Part shown: positions 18,316-26,813 of the stretch, piece after piece
Position numbering within the stretch: position 1 is the first letter of the stretch
How the letters are laid out: each line of letters starts with the position of its first letter
From: Moraxellaceae bacterium
GTDB lineage: Bacteria; Pseudomonadota; Gammaproteobacteria; Pseudomonadales; Moraxellaceae
DNA length: 64,000 nt
Assembly (NCBI GenBank): GCA_030646295.1
Contig: JAUSND010000012.1
Coordinates: 125,723 to 189,722 of the forward strand
Reading direction: 5' to 3'
The notes under the pieces: generated by a model
Databases searched by the model: none
Told to the model about the DNA's origin: nothing
What the model saw: only the letters and a program-made list of their open reading frames with translations
Position numbers and translations under genes: made by a program

Positions 18316-19581
18316 ATGGCGAACGATCAGGTACACAAGCTGCTGGAAGAAACCCTGAAGGTTTACAACCGGAAGGATCTTGCCGAAGCCCTGCAGGTCG
18401 ATGCCGGCACCATACGGCGCTGGCAGCTCCGGGAAACCGAGCCCCGTCCCTATCTGGCAGCCAAGCTGCAGATGCTGTTGCCCATCCATCCCGAGAGGGA
18501 ACCAGGCCAGTTCCGCTTTATTGACCTGTTCGCCGGCATAGGCGGACTGCGCATGGCATTCGAGTCCATCGGCGGAGAGTGCGTCTTCACCAGTGAATGG
18601 GACAGCTACGCCCAGCGAACCTACCGGGCCAACTTCCATGACAACCATGAGCTGAACGGAGACATCACCAAGGTCGACGCTTCAGACATTCCGGACCATG
18701 ACGTTCTGCTGGCCGGCTTTCCCTGCCAGCCCTTCTCCATTGCAGGCGTCTCAAAGAAGAATGCTCTTGGCCGCAAGCACGGCTTTGCCGACGAAACCCA
18801 GGGAACGCTATTTTTCGATGTGGCCCGCATTATCGAAACCAAACGCCCGAAGGCTTTCATGCTGGAAAATGTGAAAAACCTCATGTCGCATGACAAGGGC
18901 CGCACGTTCGACGTCATCAAACGAACCCTGACCGAAGAGCTTGGCTATCACATCCATACCCGCATCGTTAATGGTGAGCATTTCGTACCCCAGCACCGCG
19001 AGCGCATTGTTATCGTTGGCTTCCGCGAAGCACAGGATTTCAGCTGGGATGCACTTGAGCTTCCAGAAAAAGGTGGCCGCAGGCTGGCCGACATCCTGCA
19101 CAGAGAGGATGGAACCGAGCCCCAGCTGGAGTGGGACGGCAACCGATTTTTCGACCACGAAAAAAAGAAGGTCAACCCGAAATACATCCTCACCGACAAG
19201 CTCTGGGAATACCTGCAGGCTTACAAGGAAAAGCACACTGCCAAAGGCAACGGCTTTGGTTTCGGGCTTGTCGGCCCGAAAGATATTGCCCGCACCCTGT
19301 CCGCCCGTTACTACAAGGATGGCTCGGAAATCCTCATCAGTCGTGGCCGCAAGAATCCCCGCCGTCTGACACCCCGTGAATGTGCGCGTCTTATGGGCTT
19401 CCCGGACACTTACCGTATTCCTGTTTCGGATACTCGCGCCTACAAGCAGTTCGGCAATTCGGTTGTCATGCTGGCCTTTGAGTCGGTCGCCCGCACGATG
19501 AGGCCGTTCATTGTCGAGCAAACAAAACCAGCGTCCCGTAAACCAGCCACTTCAAGGAAGAAGGAAAAAGACTATGCATAA
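18316..19581 (+). CDS. DNA (cytosine-5) methyltransferase, Dcm/M.EcoRII type
   Basis: A 421-aa modification enzyme that would methylate C5 of cytosine. An N-terminal HTH (about residues 18-42, [16 protein letters not shown]) precedes the catalytic domain. Motif I is [10 protein letters not shown]; motif IV is GFPCQPFS with the nucleophile Cys137; motif VI is ENVKNL; motif VIII is QHRERI; then [10 protein letters not shown] and motifs [18 protein letters not shown] and YKQFGNSV. The blocks VSKKNALGR and TQGTLFFDV are nearly those of E. coli Dcm, so CCWGG is the likely target, and the EcoRII-like endonuclease downstream agrees. RBS GAGGA precedes ATG 18316. It overlaps the next gene by 8 nt. 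Confidence 0.93.
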   Translation: MANDQVHKLLEETLKVYNRKDLAEALQVDAGTIRRWQLRETEPRPYLAAKLQMLLPIHPEREPGQFRFIDLFAGIGGLRMAFESIGGECVFTSEWDSYAQRTYRANFHDNHELNGDITKVDASDIPDHDVLLAGFPCQPFSIAGVSKKNALGRKHGFADETQGTLFFDVARIIETKRPKAFMLENVKNLMSHDKGRTFDVIKRTLTEELGYHIHTRIVNGEHFVPQHRERIVIVGFREAQDFSWDALELPEKGGRRLADILHREDGTEPQLEWDGNRFFDHEKKKVNPKYILTDKLWEYLQAYKEKHTAKGNGFGFGLVGPKDIARTLSARYYKDGSEILISRGRKNPRRLTPRECARLMGFPDTYRIPVSDTRAYKQFGNSVVMLAFESVARTMRPFIVEQTKPASRKPATSRKKEKDYA

Positions 19582-19840
19582 CCGTATACCAGACCTGCAG
19601 GACAACAGTACGGAAGCGATGAGCCACTGGTTTTCAGATATGGCGGACGCTGGCCTGATCTTTCACCCGGAGGACCCTGCCAGCTCCATTGAGTATATCG
19701 ATAGTGGCGAGTCCTTCTTTTCTGAGGAAGAAGCAAAAAAGGCACAGCTCATCCTGGATGAGTTTTTTAACCGTTTTGGCAATGCAGCCGTAATCGATGC
19801 AGCCTACCCGCATTTCATGCGGGCTGCAGGGCGTCAGTGA
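19574..19840 (+). CDS. Unknown 88-aa protein within the restriction-modification operon
   Basis: A small acidic protein starting at ATG 19574, inside the end of the methyltransferase gene, and overlapping the GTG start of vsr by 4 nt (GTGA). This tight coupling supports a real gene. It has no visible HTH, membrane segment or signal peptide; the C-terminal half ([36 protein letters not shown]) looks helical. I do not recognise it. By position it could be a control or accessory factor for the restriction system, but it does not resemble known C proteins. Confidence 0.7.
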   Translation: MHNRIPDLQDNSTEAMSHWFSDMADAGLIFHPEDPASSIEYIDSGESFFSEEEAKKAQLILDEFFNRFGNAAVIDAAYPHFMRAAGRQ

Positions 19841-20250
19841 CCGACATAGTCGATGCTGCAACCCGGAGCCGGATGATGTCCGGCATCCGGGGCAAGAACA
19901 CTCGCCCTGAAATTATCGTTCGTCAGGCCCTGCACAAAGCCGGCTTCCGCTTTCGACTGCACCGCAAAGACCTTCCGGGCAAACCAGACCTTGTACTCCC
20001 CAAGTATGAAGCTGCCATCTTTGTTCATGGCTGCTTCTGGCATGGCCATGACTGTCGCTATTTCAAGATACCTAAAACGCGCACGGACTTCTGGATGGCC
20101 AAAATTGCTTCCAACAGCTCTCGTGATCAGCGGGATATTGAAGCCCTTCACAAACTGGGCTGGCGTGTCATGGTTGTGTGGGAATGCGATATTCGTGATA
20201 AAAAGGACTGGTTAACGCCCTTGGTGGCAGACATCCGCAGGAACGGATAA
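19837..20250 (+). CDS. vsr: Very short patch repair endonuclease
   Basis: A 137-aa mismatch endonuclease that nicks 5' of the T in T:G mismatches arising by deamination of 5-methylcytosine in CCWGG sites. All key residues sit at the same numbers I recall for E. coli Vsr: Asp51 (GKPD), His64 and His69 (FVHGCFWHGH), and zinc ligands Cys66, His71, Cys73 and Cys117. The start is GTG at 19837, giving a 4-nt overlap with the preceding gene. It fits the CCWGG specificity of its neighbours. Confidence 0.95.
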   Translation: MTDIVDAATRSRMMSGIRGKNTRPEIIVRQALHKAGFRFRLHRKDLPGKPDLVLPKYEAAIFVHGCFWHGHDCRYFKIPKTRTDFWMAKIASNSSRDQRDIEALHKLGWRVMVVWECDIRDKKDWLTPLVADIRRNG

Positions 20251-20252
20251 CG

Positions 20253-21509
20253 ATGTTTCACGACAAGATCAGTGATTATTTTGAAGGTGTGGCCGCCAAG
20301 TACCTGAGTGCAGTCGATGCACGACCTGAGCGCTCAAACCAGCATGAAATCGGTGGACTACCATCAGCCGGCTTCAAGGAATACCTGGGGACCCCTACCA
20401 AAGATGAAAAATTTTCATTTCCAGCCCGCATGGTCTATCTCACGGATGAGGGTAATGAGCCTGTCATCAGCGAAGACCCCGTTACCTGGTACGATGTTCG
20501 CTGGAAAAACCCAGATCGTCGCCCCGAGTATCGTCTGTACTACAAATCCAACGATGTAACCCGTCTTTTGTCTGCAGGTGATTTCTGCCTTATCGGCAAA
20601 TTGCACGAAGGAAAATTGCTGGTTGTCTTTGCTCCTGCTGGCAGCACTGCCGAAGCGCAACTCCGCAATATTTTCGGAATCACTCATGTAACAGACGACT
20701 TTACGTCTGCCAACCTGGACTCGACAAGTATCCTGCTACCACTTCGGCTGGTGCTTGAAGATCTTGGCCTCGCATTCAGCAAAGAAGAACCCGATGATGA
20801 AAGCTGGCTTGATGAAATCCTGAAAAAATTTGGAAATACAGGATTTCCTCTTACTTCTGATTTCTCCAGCTTTGCTCGTGATACCTATCAGAGTGAAGCA
20901 GTAGACACACTTTCTTCTCCTGATGCCGTACTGCTGGGCTGGATGAATCATGAGGAAAAATTGTTCCGGATACTGGAGAGGCATACGGTAAGGCATCAGC
21001 TTCAACAAGGATTCGGCCCGAACGGTGATGATGTCGATGCTTTTGTCAGCTACTCACTCAGCGTACAGAATCGTCGGAAATCGCGTGTCGGAAGAGCATT
21101 CGAAAATCATCTGGCAAAAATTTTCACGGTTCACAACCTGAAGTTCGAACAGGGTGGGGGCAAGCGCGTGACCGAGAACAACTCCAAACCTGATTTCATT
21201 TTTCCAGGCTTTGAGGCTTATTCGAACCCCGGGTTTCCCGCTGCAAGCCTGAGACTGCTGGGAGCAAAAACCACCTGCAAGGACAGATGGCGGCAGGTTC
21301 TGTCAGAGGGTGTCCGTGTACCACGCAAGCATCTTGTGACGCTTGAGGCCGCAATAAGCGAATCCCAGACAAACGAAATGAAAGCCTCCAACCTGCAACT
21401 TGTTGTTCCGTCAGGTATTCATCCAACCTACAGTCCCGGGCAGCAAAGATGGCTGTTATCAATTGGTGACTTCATTGCTGATGTAAAGTCACTGCACAAC
21501 GGCACATAA
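20253..21509 (+). CDS. EcoRII-like type II restriction endonuclease
   Basis: A 418-aa enzyme (EcoRII is about 404 aa). The N-terminal half (residues about 20-180) corresponds to the EcoRII effector-binding domain. The C-terminal half is the PD-(D/E)XK catalytic domain, with KPDFIFPG (Asp314) and GAKTTCKDRWRQ (Lys339, Lys343, Arg345). These are offset by exactly 15 from the EcoRII residues I recall (299, 324, 328, 330). EcoRII is a type IIE enzyme needing two CCWGG sites. The gene starts 2 nt after vsr, forming one operon. Base composition is more AT-rich than the flanking housekeeping genes, consistent with horizontal acquisition. Confidence 0.9.
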   Translation: MFHDKISDYFEGVAAKYLSAVDARPERSNQHEIGGLPSAGFKEYLGTPTKDEKFSFPARMVYLTDEGNEPVISEDPVTWYDVRWKNPDRRPEYRLYYKSNDVTRLLSAGDFCLIGKLHEGKLLVVFAPAGSTAEAQLRNIFGITHVTDDFTSANLDSTSILLPLRLVLEDLGLAFSKEEPDDESWLDEILKKFGNTGFPLTSDFSSFARDTYQSEAVDTLSSPDAVLLGWMNHEEKLFRILERHTVRHQLQQGFGPNGDDVDAFVSYSLSVQNRRKSRVGRAFENHLAKIFTVHNLKFEQGGGKRVTENNSKPDFIFPGFEAYSNPGFPAASLRLLGAKTTCKDRWRQVLSEGVRVPRKHLVTLEAAISESQTNEMKASNLQLVVPSGIHPTYSPGQQRWLLSIGDFIADVKSLHNGT

Positions 21510-21520
21510 ACCTAAAAAGA

Positions 21521-21569
21521 GTTTATATAGCCTCTTTTATAGTCTATAAACACCCCATAAGGGTTTATA
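21521..21569. promoter_or_regulatory. Repeated GTTTATA sites in AT-rich promoter of the winged-helix gene
   Basis: GTTTATA at 21521-21527, its inverse TATAAAC at 21545-21551, and GTTTATA again at 21563-21569 lie in a short AT-rich stretch just before the winged-helix gene at 21582. They may be operator half-sites, promoter elements, or both. Confidence 0.4.
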
Positions 21570-21581
21570 CAGACCACCACC

Positions 21582-21941
21582 ATGCTAGAAGCCATCCTCG
21601 GCAGTACCAACCGCGAACGTGTCCTGATGTACCTGCACACGCAGGGCTCGGGGTATGCCCGTGAGATTGCGGCGTCTTTCCAGTCCGCCGTCACCCCCAT
21701 CCAGAAGCAGCTGACTGCTCTGGAAGAGGCGGGGGTGATCACGTGCCAGCCGCAAGGGCGCACCCGGGTCTACAGTCTCGATCCCCGCTATCCTTTCCTG
21801 AGCGAGCTGGAGGCGCTGCTGAACAAGGCCCTGTCGCTGTATCCGCCGCAGGAACAGGCGCGCCTCACACCTCGCCAGCGACAGATGCGTCGTACCGATA
21901 CCTCGTCGTCTCTTGGCCGGAGGAGTGTCATCTCTTTCTGA
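21582..21941 (+). CDS. Winged-helix (ArsR-like) transcriptional regulator
   Basis: A 119-aa protein with an N-terminal winged helix (about residues 1-65): STNRERVLMYLHTQGSGYAREIAASFQSAVTPIQKQLTALEEAGVITCQPQGRTRVYSLD, i.e. helix-turn-helix followed by the beta wing. This group often precedes minimal nucleotidyltransferase genes, but none is present here. The C-terminal 40 residues are basic and low in structure. Possible targets are its own promoter (GTTTATA repeats) or the restriction operon upstream. Confidence 0.75.
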   Translation: MLEAILGSTNRERVLMYLHTQGSGYAREIAASFQSAVTPIQKQLTALEEAGVITCQPQGRTRVYSLDPRYPFLSELEALLNKALSLYPPQEQARLTPRQRQMRRTDTSSSLGRRSVISF

Positions 21942-21981
21942 CGCGGCCCCTCCGCAAACCCGCCGGGGCAGCGACTTGTTC

Positions 21982-22026
21982 TAATCGCTTCAATTTATGA
22001 AGCGATTACGGCCGCTAATCGCTTCA
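21982..22026. repeat. Three copies of TAATCGCTTCA (inverted pair plus direct copy) before ada
   Basis: TAATCGCTTCA occurs at 21982-21992, as its exact inverse TGAAGCGATTA at 21998-22008, and directly again at 22016-22026. The first two form an 11-bp stem with a 5-nt spacer. They lie between the winged-helix gene and ada, about 100 bp before the ada start. Confidence 0.75.
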
Positions 22027-22127
22027 CGTGCCAGATCATCAAGACCAGGGGTGATTCAGGTGCGTCAACGAGACATCCGCAGGACCCCGGTTCAAAAGCA
22101 AGTTCCGGAGTGCTCTCGCCAACGGCC

Positions 22128-23255
22128 ATGGCTACCATCACACTCTCACTACCCGACCAGAGTCAGACCGTAATGGCCACTGCCAGCCGCCAAACCTGCC
22201 TTGCCGCCGCCACAGAGAGCGATCCCCGCTGGGCACAGGTCATGGCGCGGGATGCCGGCGCGGACGGTCACTTCTTTTATTCGGTGGCCAGCACCGGCGT
22301 GTATTGCCGGCCATCCTGCGGCGCACGTCACCCGCTACCGCAAAACGTGCGCTTTCATGCAACGCGCGAAGAGGCCGAGGCTGCCGGCTTTCGTCCCTGC
22401 AAACGCTGCAAGCCGGATCAGCCACCACTGGCCGAGCAATACGCCACCAAAGTGGCGGAGGCCTGTCGCCTCATCGAGGCGGCAGACAGTCTGCCCACAC
22501 TGGATTCCCTCGCTGTGGCGGTCGGGATCAGCGCCTCGCATTTTCACCGCATCTTCAAACAGTTCACCGGCCTTACACCACGTGCCTATGCCGTTGCCCA
22601 TCGTGCCCGTCGCGTTCGTAACGAACTGGGCCGTCAGGCAAGCGTCACCACGGCCATCATCGAGGCCGGCTTCAATTCCAGCAGCCGCTTTTATGAAACG
22701 TCCAACGAGGTGCTGGGCATGACGCCGCAAAAATTCCGTCAGGGCGGTGCCACCGCCACCATCCGTTTTGCAATCGGCCAGTGTTCCCTCGGTGCCATTC
22801 TGGTGGCGCAAAGCGAGCGCGGTATCTGTGCCATCCTGCTGGGTGATGATCCCGATGCCCTGGCACACGATCTGCAGGATCGTTTTCCCAACGCAACGCT
22901 CATCGGCGGTGATGCAGGCTTTGAAAAACTCGTGGCGCAGGTAGTGGGATTTGTCGAAGCACCTGCTCTCGGCCTGGCGTTGCCTCTCGATATTCGTGGC
23001 ACCGCATTCCAGCAGCGCGTGTGGCAAGCCCTGCAGGAAATTCCTGCCGGCAAAACCGCCAGCTATACCGATATCGCCAATCGCATCGGTTCGCCAACCG
23101 CCGTGCGCGCCGTGGCTGGTGCCTGTGCCGCCAATGCCATTGCCGTCGCCATTCCCTGTCATCGCGTGGTGCGCAATGACGGAGGCCTTTCCGGTTATCG
23201 CTGGGGAGTGGAGCGCAAGCGCACACTGCTCGCGCGCGAAGCCGACAATGACTGA
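22128..23255 (+). CDS. ada: Bifunctional DNA repair/transcription factor Ada
   Basis: A 375-aa protein combining methylphosphotriester repair, AraC-type DNA binding and O6-alkylguanine methyltransfer. N-terminal zinc/acceptor domain: GVYCRPSC...FRPCKRC (Cys60, Cys64, Cys91, Cys94, with Cys60 as probable methyl acceptor). An AraC HTH follows (about residues 108-200, TLDSLAVAVGISASHFHRIFKQFTG). The C-terminal Ogt-like domain has IPCHRVVR (acceptor Cys344) and RGTAFQQRVWQAL. The start is ambiguous: GTG 22110, ATG 22128 or ATG 22173; none has a good ribosome site. It is followed by alkB 15 nt later, the same pairing as in E. coli, so induction by methylated Ada is expected. Confidence 0.94.
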   Translation: MATITLSLPDQSQTVMATASRQTCLAAATESDPRWAQVMARDAGADGHFFYSVASTGVYCRPSCGARHPLPQNVRFHATREEAEAAGFRPCKRCKPDQPPLAEQYATKVAEACRLIEAADSLPTLDSLAVAVGISASHFHRIFKQFTGLTPRAYAVAHRARRVRNELGRQASVTTAIIEAGFNSSSRFYETSNEVLGMTPQKFRQGGATATIRFAIGQCSLGAILVAQSERGICAILLGDDPDALAHDLQDRFPNATLIGGDAGFEKLVAQVVGFVEAPALGLALPLDIRGTAFQQRVWQALQEIPAGKTASYTDIANRIGSPTAVRAVAGACAANAIAVAIPCHRVVRNDGGLSGYRWGVERKRTLLAREADND

Positions 23256-23270
23256 TAGCGGCAAGCCGTC

Positions 23271-23924
23271 ATGACGCTGGATCTGTTTTCTGCTGACGAA
23301 GATTCGCTACCATCACACGACGTCATCTGTCCCGGTGCCGTCCTGTTGCGCCGCTTTGCGTTGCCGGATGAAGCGGACATCCTGCAAACACTGCACCGCA
23401 TTCTGGCCAGTGCACCACTGCGTCACATGCACACGCCCGGCGGATTTCGCATGTCGGTGGCCATGAGCAGTTGTGGCACACTGGGCTGGGTCACGGATCA
23501 GCACGGTTATCGTTACACGCGCATCAACCCCGAAAGCAATCAGCCCTGGCCCGCCATGCCGGCAGGTTTTTTACGGCTGGCACACGCTGCTGCGCTCGCT
23601 GCCGGGTTTAATGATTTTGTGCCGGATGCCTGCCTGATCAACCGTTACGAACCGGGTGCACGCATGTCACTGCATCAGGACAAGAACGAGCGCGATTTTT
23701 CACAACCGATTGTGTCCGTCTCGCTCGGACTGCCGGCAATATTCCAGTTCGGCGGTATGCAGCGCAGCGATAAAACTGTCCGTGTACCACTCGCGCATGG
23801 TGATGTAGTGGTGTGGGGTGGTCCGTCACGCTTGCGCTTTCATGGCGTGTTGCCACTCAGGGCCGGGCAGCATCCGCTGCTGGGTGCACAACGTATCAAC
23901 CTGACTTTTCGCAAGGCCGGCTGA
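23271..23924 (+). CDS. alkB: Alpha-ketoglutarate-dependent DNA dioxygenase AlkB
   Basis: A 217-aa Fe(II)/2-oxoglutarate oxygenase that removes 1-methyladenine and 3-methylcytosine by oxidative demethylation. Iron ligands are HQD (His135, Asp137) and His191 in RFHG; the 2-oxoglutarate-binding Arg region is RINLTFRKAG at the C-terminus. NRYEPGARMSLHQDKNE and SVSLGLPAIFQFGG are family blocks. Length equals E. coli AlkB (216). It is cotranscribed with ada. Confidence 0.96.
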   Translation: MTLDLFSADEDSLPSHDVICPGAVLLRRFALPDEADILQTLHRILASAPLRHMHTPGGFRMSVAMSSCGTLGWVTDQHGYRYTRINPESNQPWPAMPAGFLRLAHAAALAAGFNDFVPDACLINRYEPGARMSLHQDKNERDFSQPIVSVSLGLPAIFQFGGMQRSDKTVRVPLAHGDVVVWGGPSRLRFHGVLPLRAGQHPLLGAQRINLTFRKAG

Positions 23925-23947
23925 TACGCCGTATTTTTATGGCAGGA

Positions 23948-25252
23948 TTATTCCTGCATCGACACATCGCGTGTTTCGGTCATCAGCGCAACCGCCACCA
24001 GGCTGACCAGCGCTGCGGCAGTAATGTAGCCGCCCACCCATGCCAGTCCACCTTCGGCCACCAGCCGCTGGGCAAGATACGGCGCAAACGATGCACCCAG
24101 AATACCGCCCATGTTGTATGCAACAGCGGCGCCGGTATAACGCACATGCGTGGGGAAAAGTTCGGGCAGCAATGCGCCCATGGGGCCGAAGGTAATCCCC
24201 ATCAGGAACAATTCCAGAGAGAGGTAGGCACCGATTGTGTACAGGTCGCCGGTGTTGAAGGCCGGCGCCAGCCACAGGCCGGAAAACGCCGCGAGCAATG
24301 CACCCCACAACAGCACCGGCTTGCGTCCGTAACGGTCCGCCAACAGGCCCGACACCACAATACCGATCGCCATGAAGACAATGGCACCACACTCCATCGC
24401 CAGAAAATGTTCACGCGGAATATTCAGCGTTTTGGTGCCATAGCCCAGCGCAAACACCGTGGAGATGTAAAACAGCGCATAACACACCACCATCGCCATC
24501 GAGCCCAGCAACAACTCGCGGCCATGGTGACGGAACACCGTCAGCAGCGGCACACTCGCACGCTCGTTGCGCGCCATCGACTGCACAAATGCCGGCGACT
24601 CCACCAGCGCCATGCGCACATACAATCCCACCGCCAGCAACACGGCACTCAGCAAAAACGGCACGCGCCAGCCGAATTCCCGAAAAGCCTCGTCACCCTG
24701 CGTGTGCACCAGATACAAAAACAGTCCGTTCGCCAGAATGAATCCCAGCGGTGCACCCAGCTGCGGAAAAATGCCGTACCAGGCACGCTTGTTGGCCGGC
24801 GCATTCTCAGTCGCAATCAATGCGGCACCGCCCCATTCGCCCCCCAGCCCGATACCCTGACCAAAGCGCAGCAGGCACAACAGCAACGGCGCCATTACGC
24901 CGATCGAGGCATAGCCCGGCAAAAATCCGATCAGCGTGGTCGATATCCCCATGATCAGCAGCGAAGCCACCAGCGTGGTCTTGCGTCCCAGCCGGTCACC
25001 ATAATGACCAAACAGGGCCGAGCCCACCGGGCGTGCAACAAAGGCAATCGCAAACGTGGCAAACGCACTCAACTGTTGGGCCGTGCTGGACTCCCCCGGA
25101 AAGAACAGCGCACCAAATACCAGTGCCGCCGCCGTGCCATACAGGTAAAAGTCGTAGTACTCGATGGTGGTCCCCACCAGACTGGCAAACAGGACGCGGC
25201 CTCTGGAATTGGTAGTGGCCGGGGCAGGGGCCTGGGTAGGGGAGTGGCTCAT
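23948..25252 (-). CDS. MFS transporter, metabolite:H+ symporter (MHS) family
   Basis: A 434-aa transporter with 12 predicted membrane helices. The MHS signature is present: GTTIEYYDFYLYG in helix 1, RPVGSALFGHYGDRLGRKTTL in the first loop, RFGQGIGLGGEWGGAAL in helix 4, and ADRYGRKPVLLWG in the sixth loop. Relatives (ShiA, ProP, KgtP and others) import organic acids or osmolytes with protons; the substrate here is not evident. It is convergent with alkB and divergent from the catalase-like gene. Confidence 0.88.
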   Translation of the reverse strand: MSHSPTQAPAPATTNSRGRVLFASLVGTTIEYYDFYLYGTAAALVFGALFFPGESSTAQQLSAFATFAIAFVARPVGSALFGHYGDRLGRKTTLVASLLIMGISTTLIGFLPGYASIGVMAPLLLCLLRFGQGIGLGGEWGGAALIATENAPANKRAWYGIFPQLGAPLGFILANGLFLYLVHTQGDEAFREFGWRVPFLLSAVLLAVGLYVRMALVESPAFVQSMARNERASVPLLTVFRHHGRELLLGSMAMVVCYALFYISTVFALGYGTKTLNIPREHFLAMECGAIVFMAIGIVVSGLLADRYGRKPVLLWGALLAAFSGLWLAPAFNTGDLYTIGAYLSLELFLMGITFGPMGALLPELFPTHVRYTGAAVAYNMGGILGASFAPYLAQRLVAEGGLAWVGGYITAAALVSLVAVALMTETRDVSMQE

Positions 25253-25513
25253 GCTGTCGTCTCTGCTGGATTACGGTCTTGAGTACAAAACAGAAAATGT
25301 GCGGCAGTTTAAGGGATGCATCCCACCACGCGCATGTTCCCGCAGGGAAGGTAAGCTGGCTTTATCCCAAGCACAAGCACATCCGAGCTGATGCAGGTCT
25401 TCCTGCTGAGTACGTTGTCCCACAGACGCTGTGGCCGTCTATCCTTATGGTGAGCATGATCAGTTGTGCGTGTAGCCTCGCGACAACGCAGCACTGGTCA
25501 GCAGGGGATAATC

Positions 25514-26674
25514 ATGACGTACCATTTGCATCAAGGCCCTGTGAGTCTGTGGCTGAATCTGGCCCTGATGACAGCCATCAGCGGCTGCAGCAATGCCGAA
25601 CCCTCAAACGCAACAACTCCACCCGCTCCAGCCAGTCCCAATGCAATCAGCCTCCCCGTCATCGATCCCTATCTGGGCGAGCACCTGTTTGCCGATGAAA
25701 AGGCGATCGCACTGCAGACATCGCTGCTCATCGAAAAAACCCTGCGCAAACAGTACCGCCCGGGCGAGGCACGCCGCGACGCGCATCCCAAATCCCACGG
25801 CTGTGTGAAAGCAGAGTTCCGTGTCGCGGAGTCGTTGCCGGAGCATCTGGCCAAAGGCATGTTCATTCCCGGTAAAACCTACCAGGCATGGATCCGCTTT
25901 TCGAATGGCTCCAGCGATGCCACCTTGGCAGACATCAAGCGCGATGCACGCGGGATGGCCATCAAGGTACTCGGCGTACCCGGCCAGAAGATCCTGCAAG
26001 GCGAAGAAGGGGCCGACACCCAGGACTTCATCATGATCAACCATCCCGTATTCTTTGCTAACGACCCCGGTCGTTACCTGTCGCTGATAAAGCACCAGGG
26101 CAGCGGCAGCGTTTGGGACAAGTTGCGGGCTCCGTTTGATCTGGGCGCCAAAGGCACACTGATTGCCCTGCAGACCATCAACAAGAAAATCGCCAACCCG
26201 GTGCAAACCCGGTACTGGTCCATGGTCCCCTATCAACTGGGTGCCGGGCCCGAGCGGCAGGCGGTCAAATATTCTGCCCGCTCTTGCTCGACCACTGCCG
26301 GCTCGCTGCCAGACAAACCCGGACATGACTATCTGCGTGATGCCCTCCGCAACACCTTGCAGAATGGCGATGCCTGCATGGACTTTCTGGTCCAGCCCCG
26401 CACTTCATCCCGGATGGAGGTCGAAGACTCCATGACGGAGTGGAAGGAGGCCGACGCCCCCTTCTACAAGGTGGCCACCCTTTATATCCCCCGGCAGGTG
26501 TTCGACACGCCGACGCAAAACATGTTTTGTGAAAACCTTTCTTTCACACCATGGCATTCCTTGCCCGAGCACAAACCTCTGGGTGTGACAAACCGGGCAC
26601 GCAAGGTGATCTACGATCATGTCAGTCGGGTACGGCATGAGATGAACTCGGCCACGCGGCAGGAGCCGCAGTAA
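25514..26674 (+). CDS. Catalase-like heme-domain lipoprotein
   Basis: A 386-aa predicted lipoprotein: the start at 25514 (GGGGATA ribosome site) gives a hydrophobic segment ending ISGC, a lipobox with Cys25, followed by a Pro/Ala-rich linker. The remainder resembles the catalase-related superfamily: distal-His region HGCVKAEFRV, RFSNGSSDATLADIKRDARGMAIKV (compare RDPRGFAVKF), and DFIMINHPVFFANDP (compare NNTPVFFIRD). The canonical RLFSY proximal heme-ligand segment of true catalases is not seen; the C-terminus instead has ENLSFTPWHSLPEHKPLG and RARKVIYDHVSRVRHEMN, as in the catalase-family group of uncertain activity. A peroxidase or lipid-hydroperoxide role is inference. Confidence 0.75.
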   Translation: MTYHLHQGPVSLWLNLALMTAISGCSNAEPSNATTPPAPASPNAISLPVIDPYLGEHLFADEKAIALQTSLLIEKTLRKQYRPGEARRDAHPKSHGCVKAEFRVAESLPEHLAKGMFIPGKTYQAWIRFSNGSSDATLADIKRDARGMAIKVLGVPGQKILQGEEGADTQDFIMINHPVFFANDPGRYLSLIKHQGSGSVWDKLRAPFDLGAKGTLIALQTINKKIANPVQTRYWSMVPYQLGAGPERQAVKYSARSCSTTAGSLPDKPGHDYLRDALRNTLQNGDACMDFLVQPRTSSRMEVEDSMTEWKEADAPFYKVATLYIPRQVFDTPTQNMFCENLSFTPWHSLPEHKPLGVTNRARKVIYDHVSRVRHEMNSATRQEPQ

Positions 26675-26684
26675 CGCCAAATGC

Positions 26685-26713
26685 AAAGGGCCCCACATGT
26701 GTGGAGCCCTTTT
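26685..26713. terminator. Bidirectional terminator between catalase-like and SulP genes
   Basis: AAAGGGCCCCACA (26685-26697) pairs with TGTGGAGCCCTTT (26700-26712) with one mismatch and ends in TTTT. It is closely similar in sequence to the two stem-loops at 29902 and 30783. Confidence 0.8.
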
Positions 26714-26813
26714 CAACAAGGCAGTGCCTCTGCAAACAGCAGGGGCGGGGCTCATTCGGGAGTCTCTGGTAAAGGCGCGGGTTTAACCTGCGTTGCTCAT
26801 TCAGGCACAAGCA

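Noticed and set aside
23813-25282. 489-codon open frame antisense to the MHS transporter
   Set aside because: The product is basic Arg/Gln/His-rich with no domain, while the minus strand encodes a complete MFS protein.
25253-25513. Possible transposase remnant upstream of the catalase-like gene
   Set aside because: A short frame gives plausible-looking peptide, but no recognised transposase motif or terminal repeats; left as intergenic.
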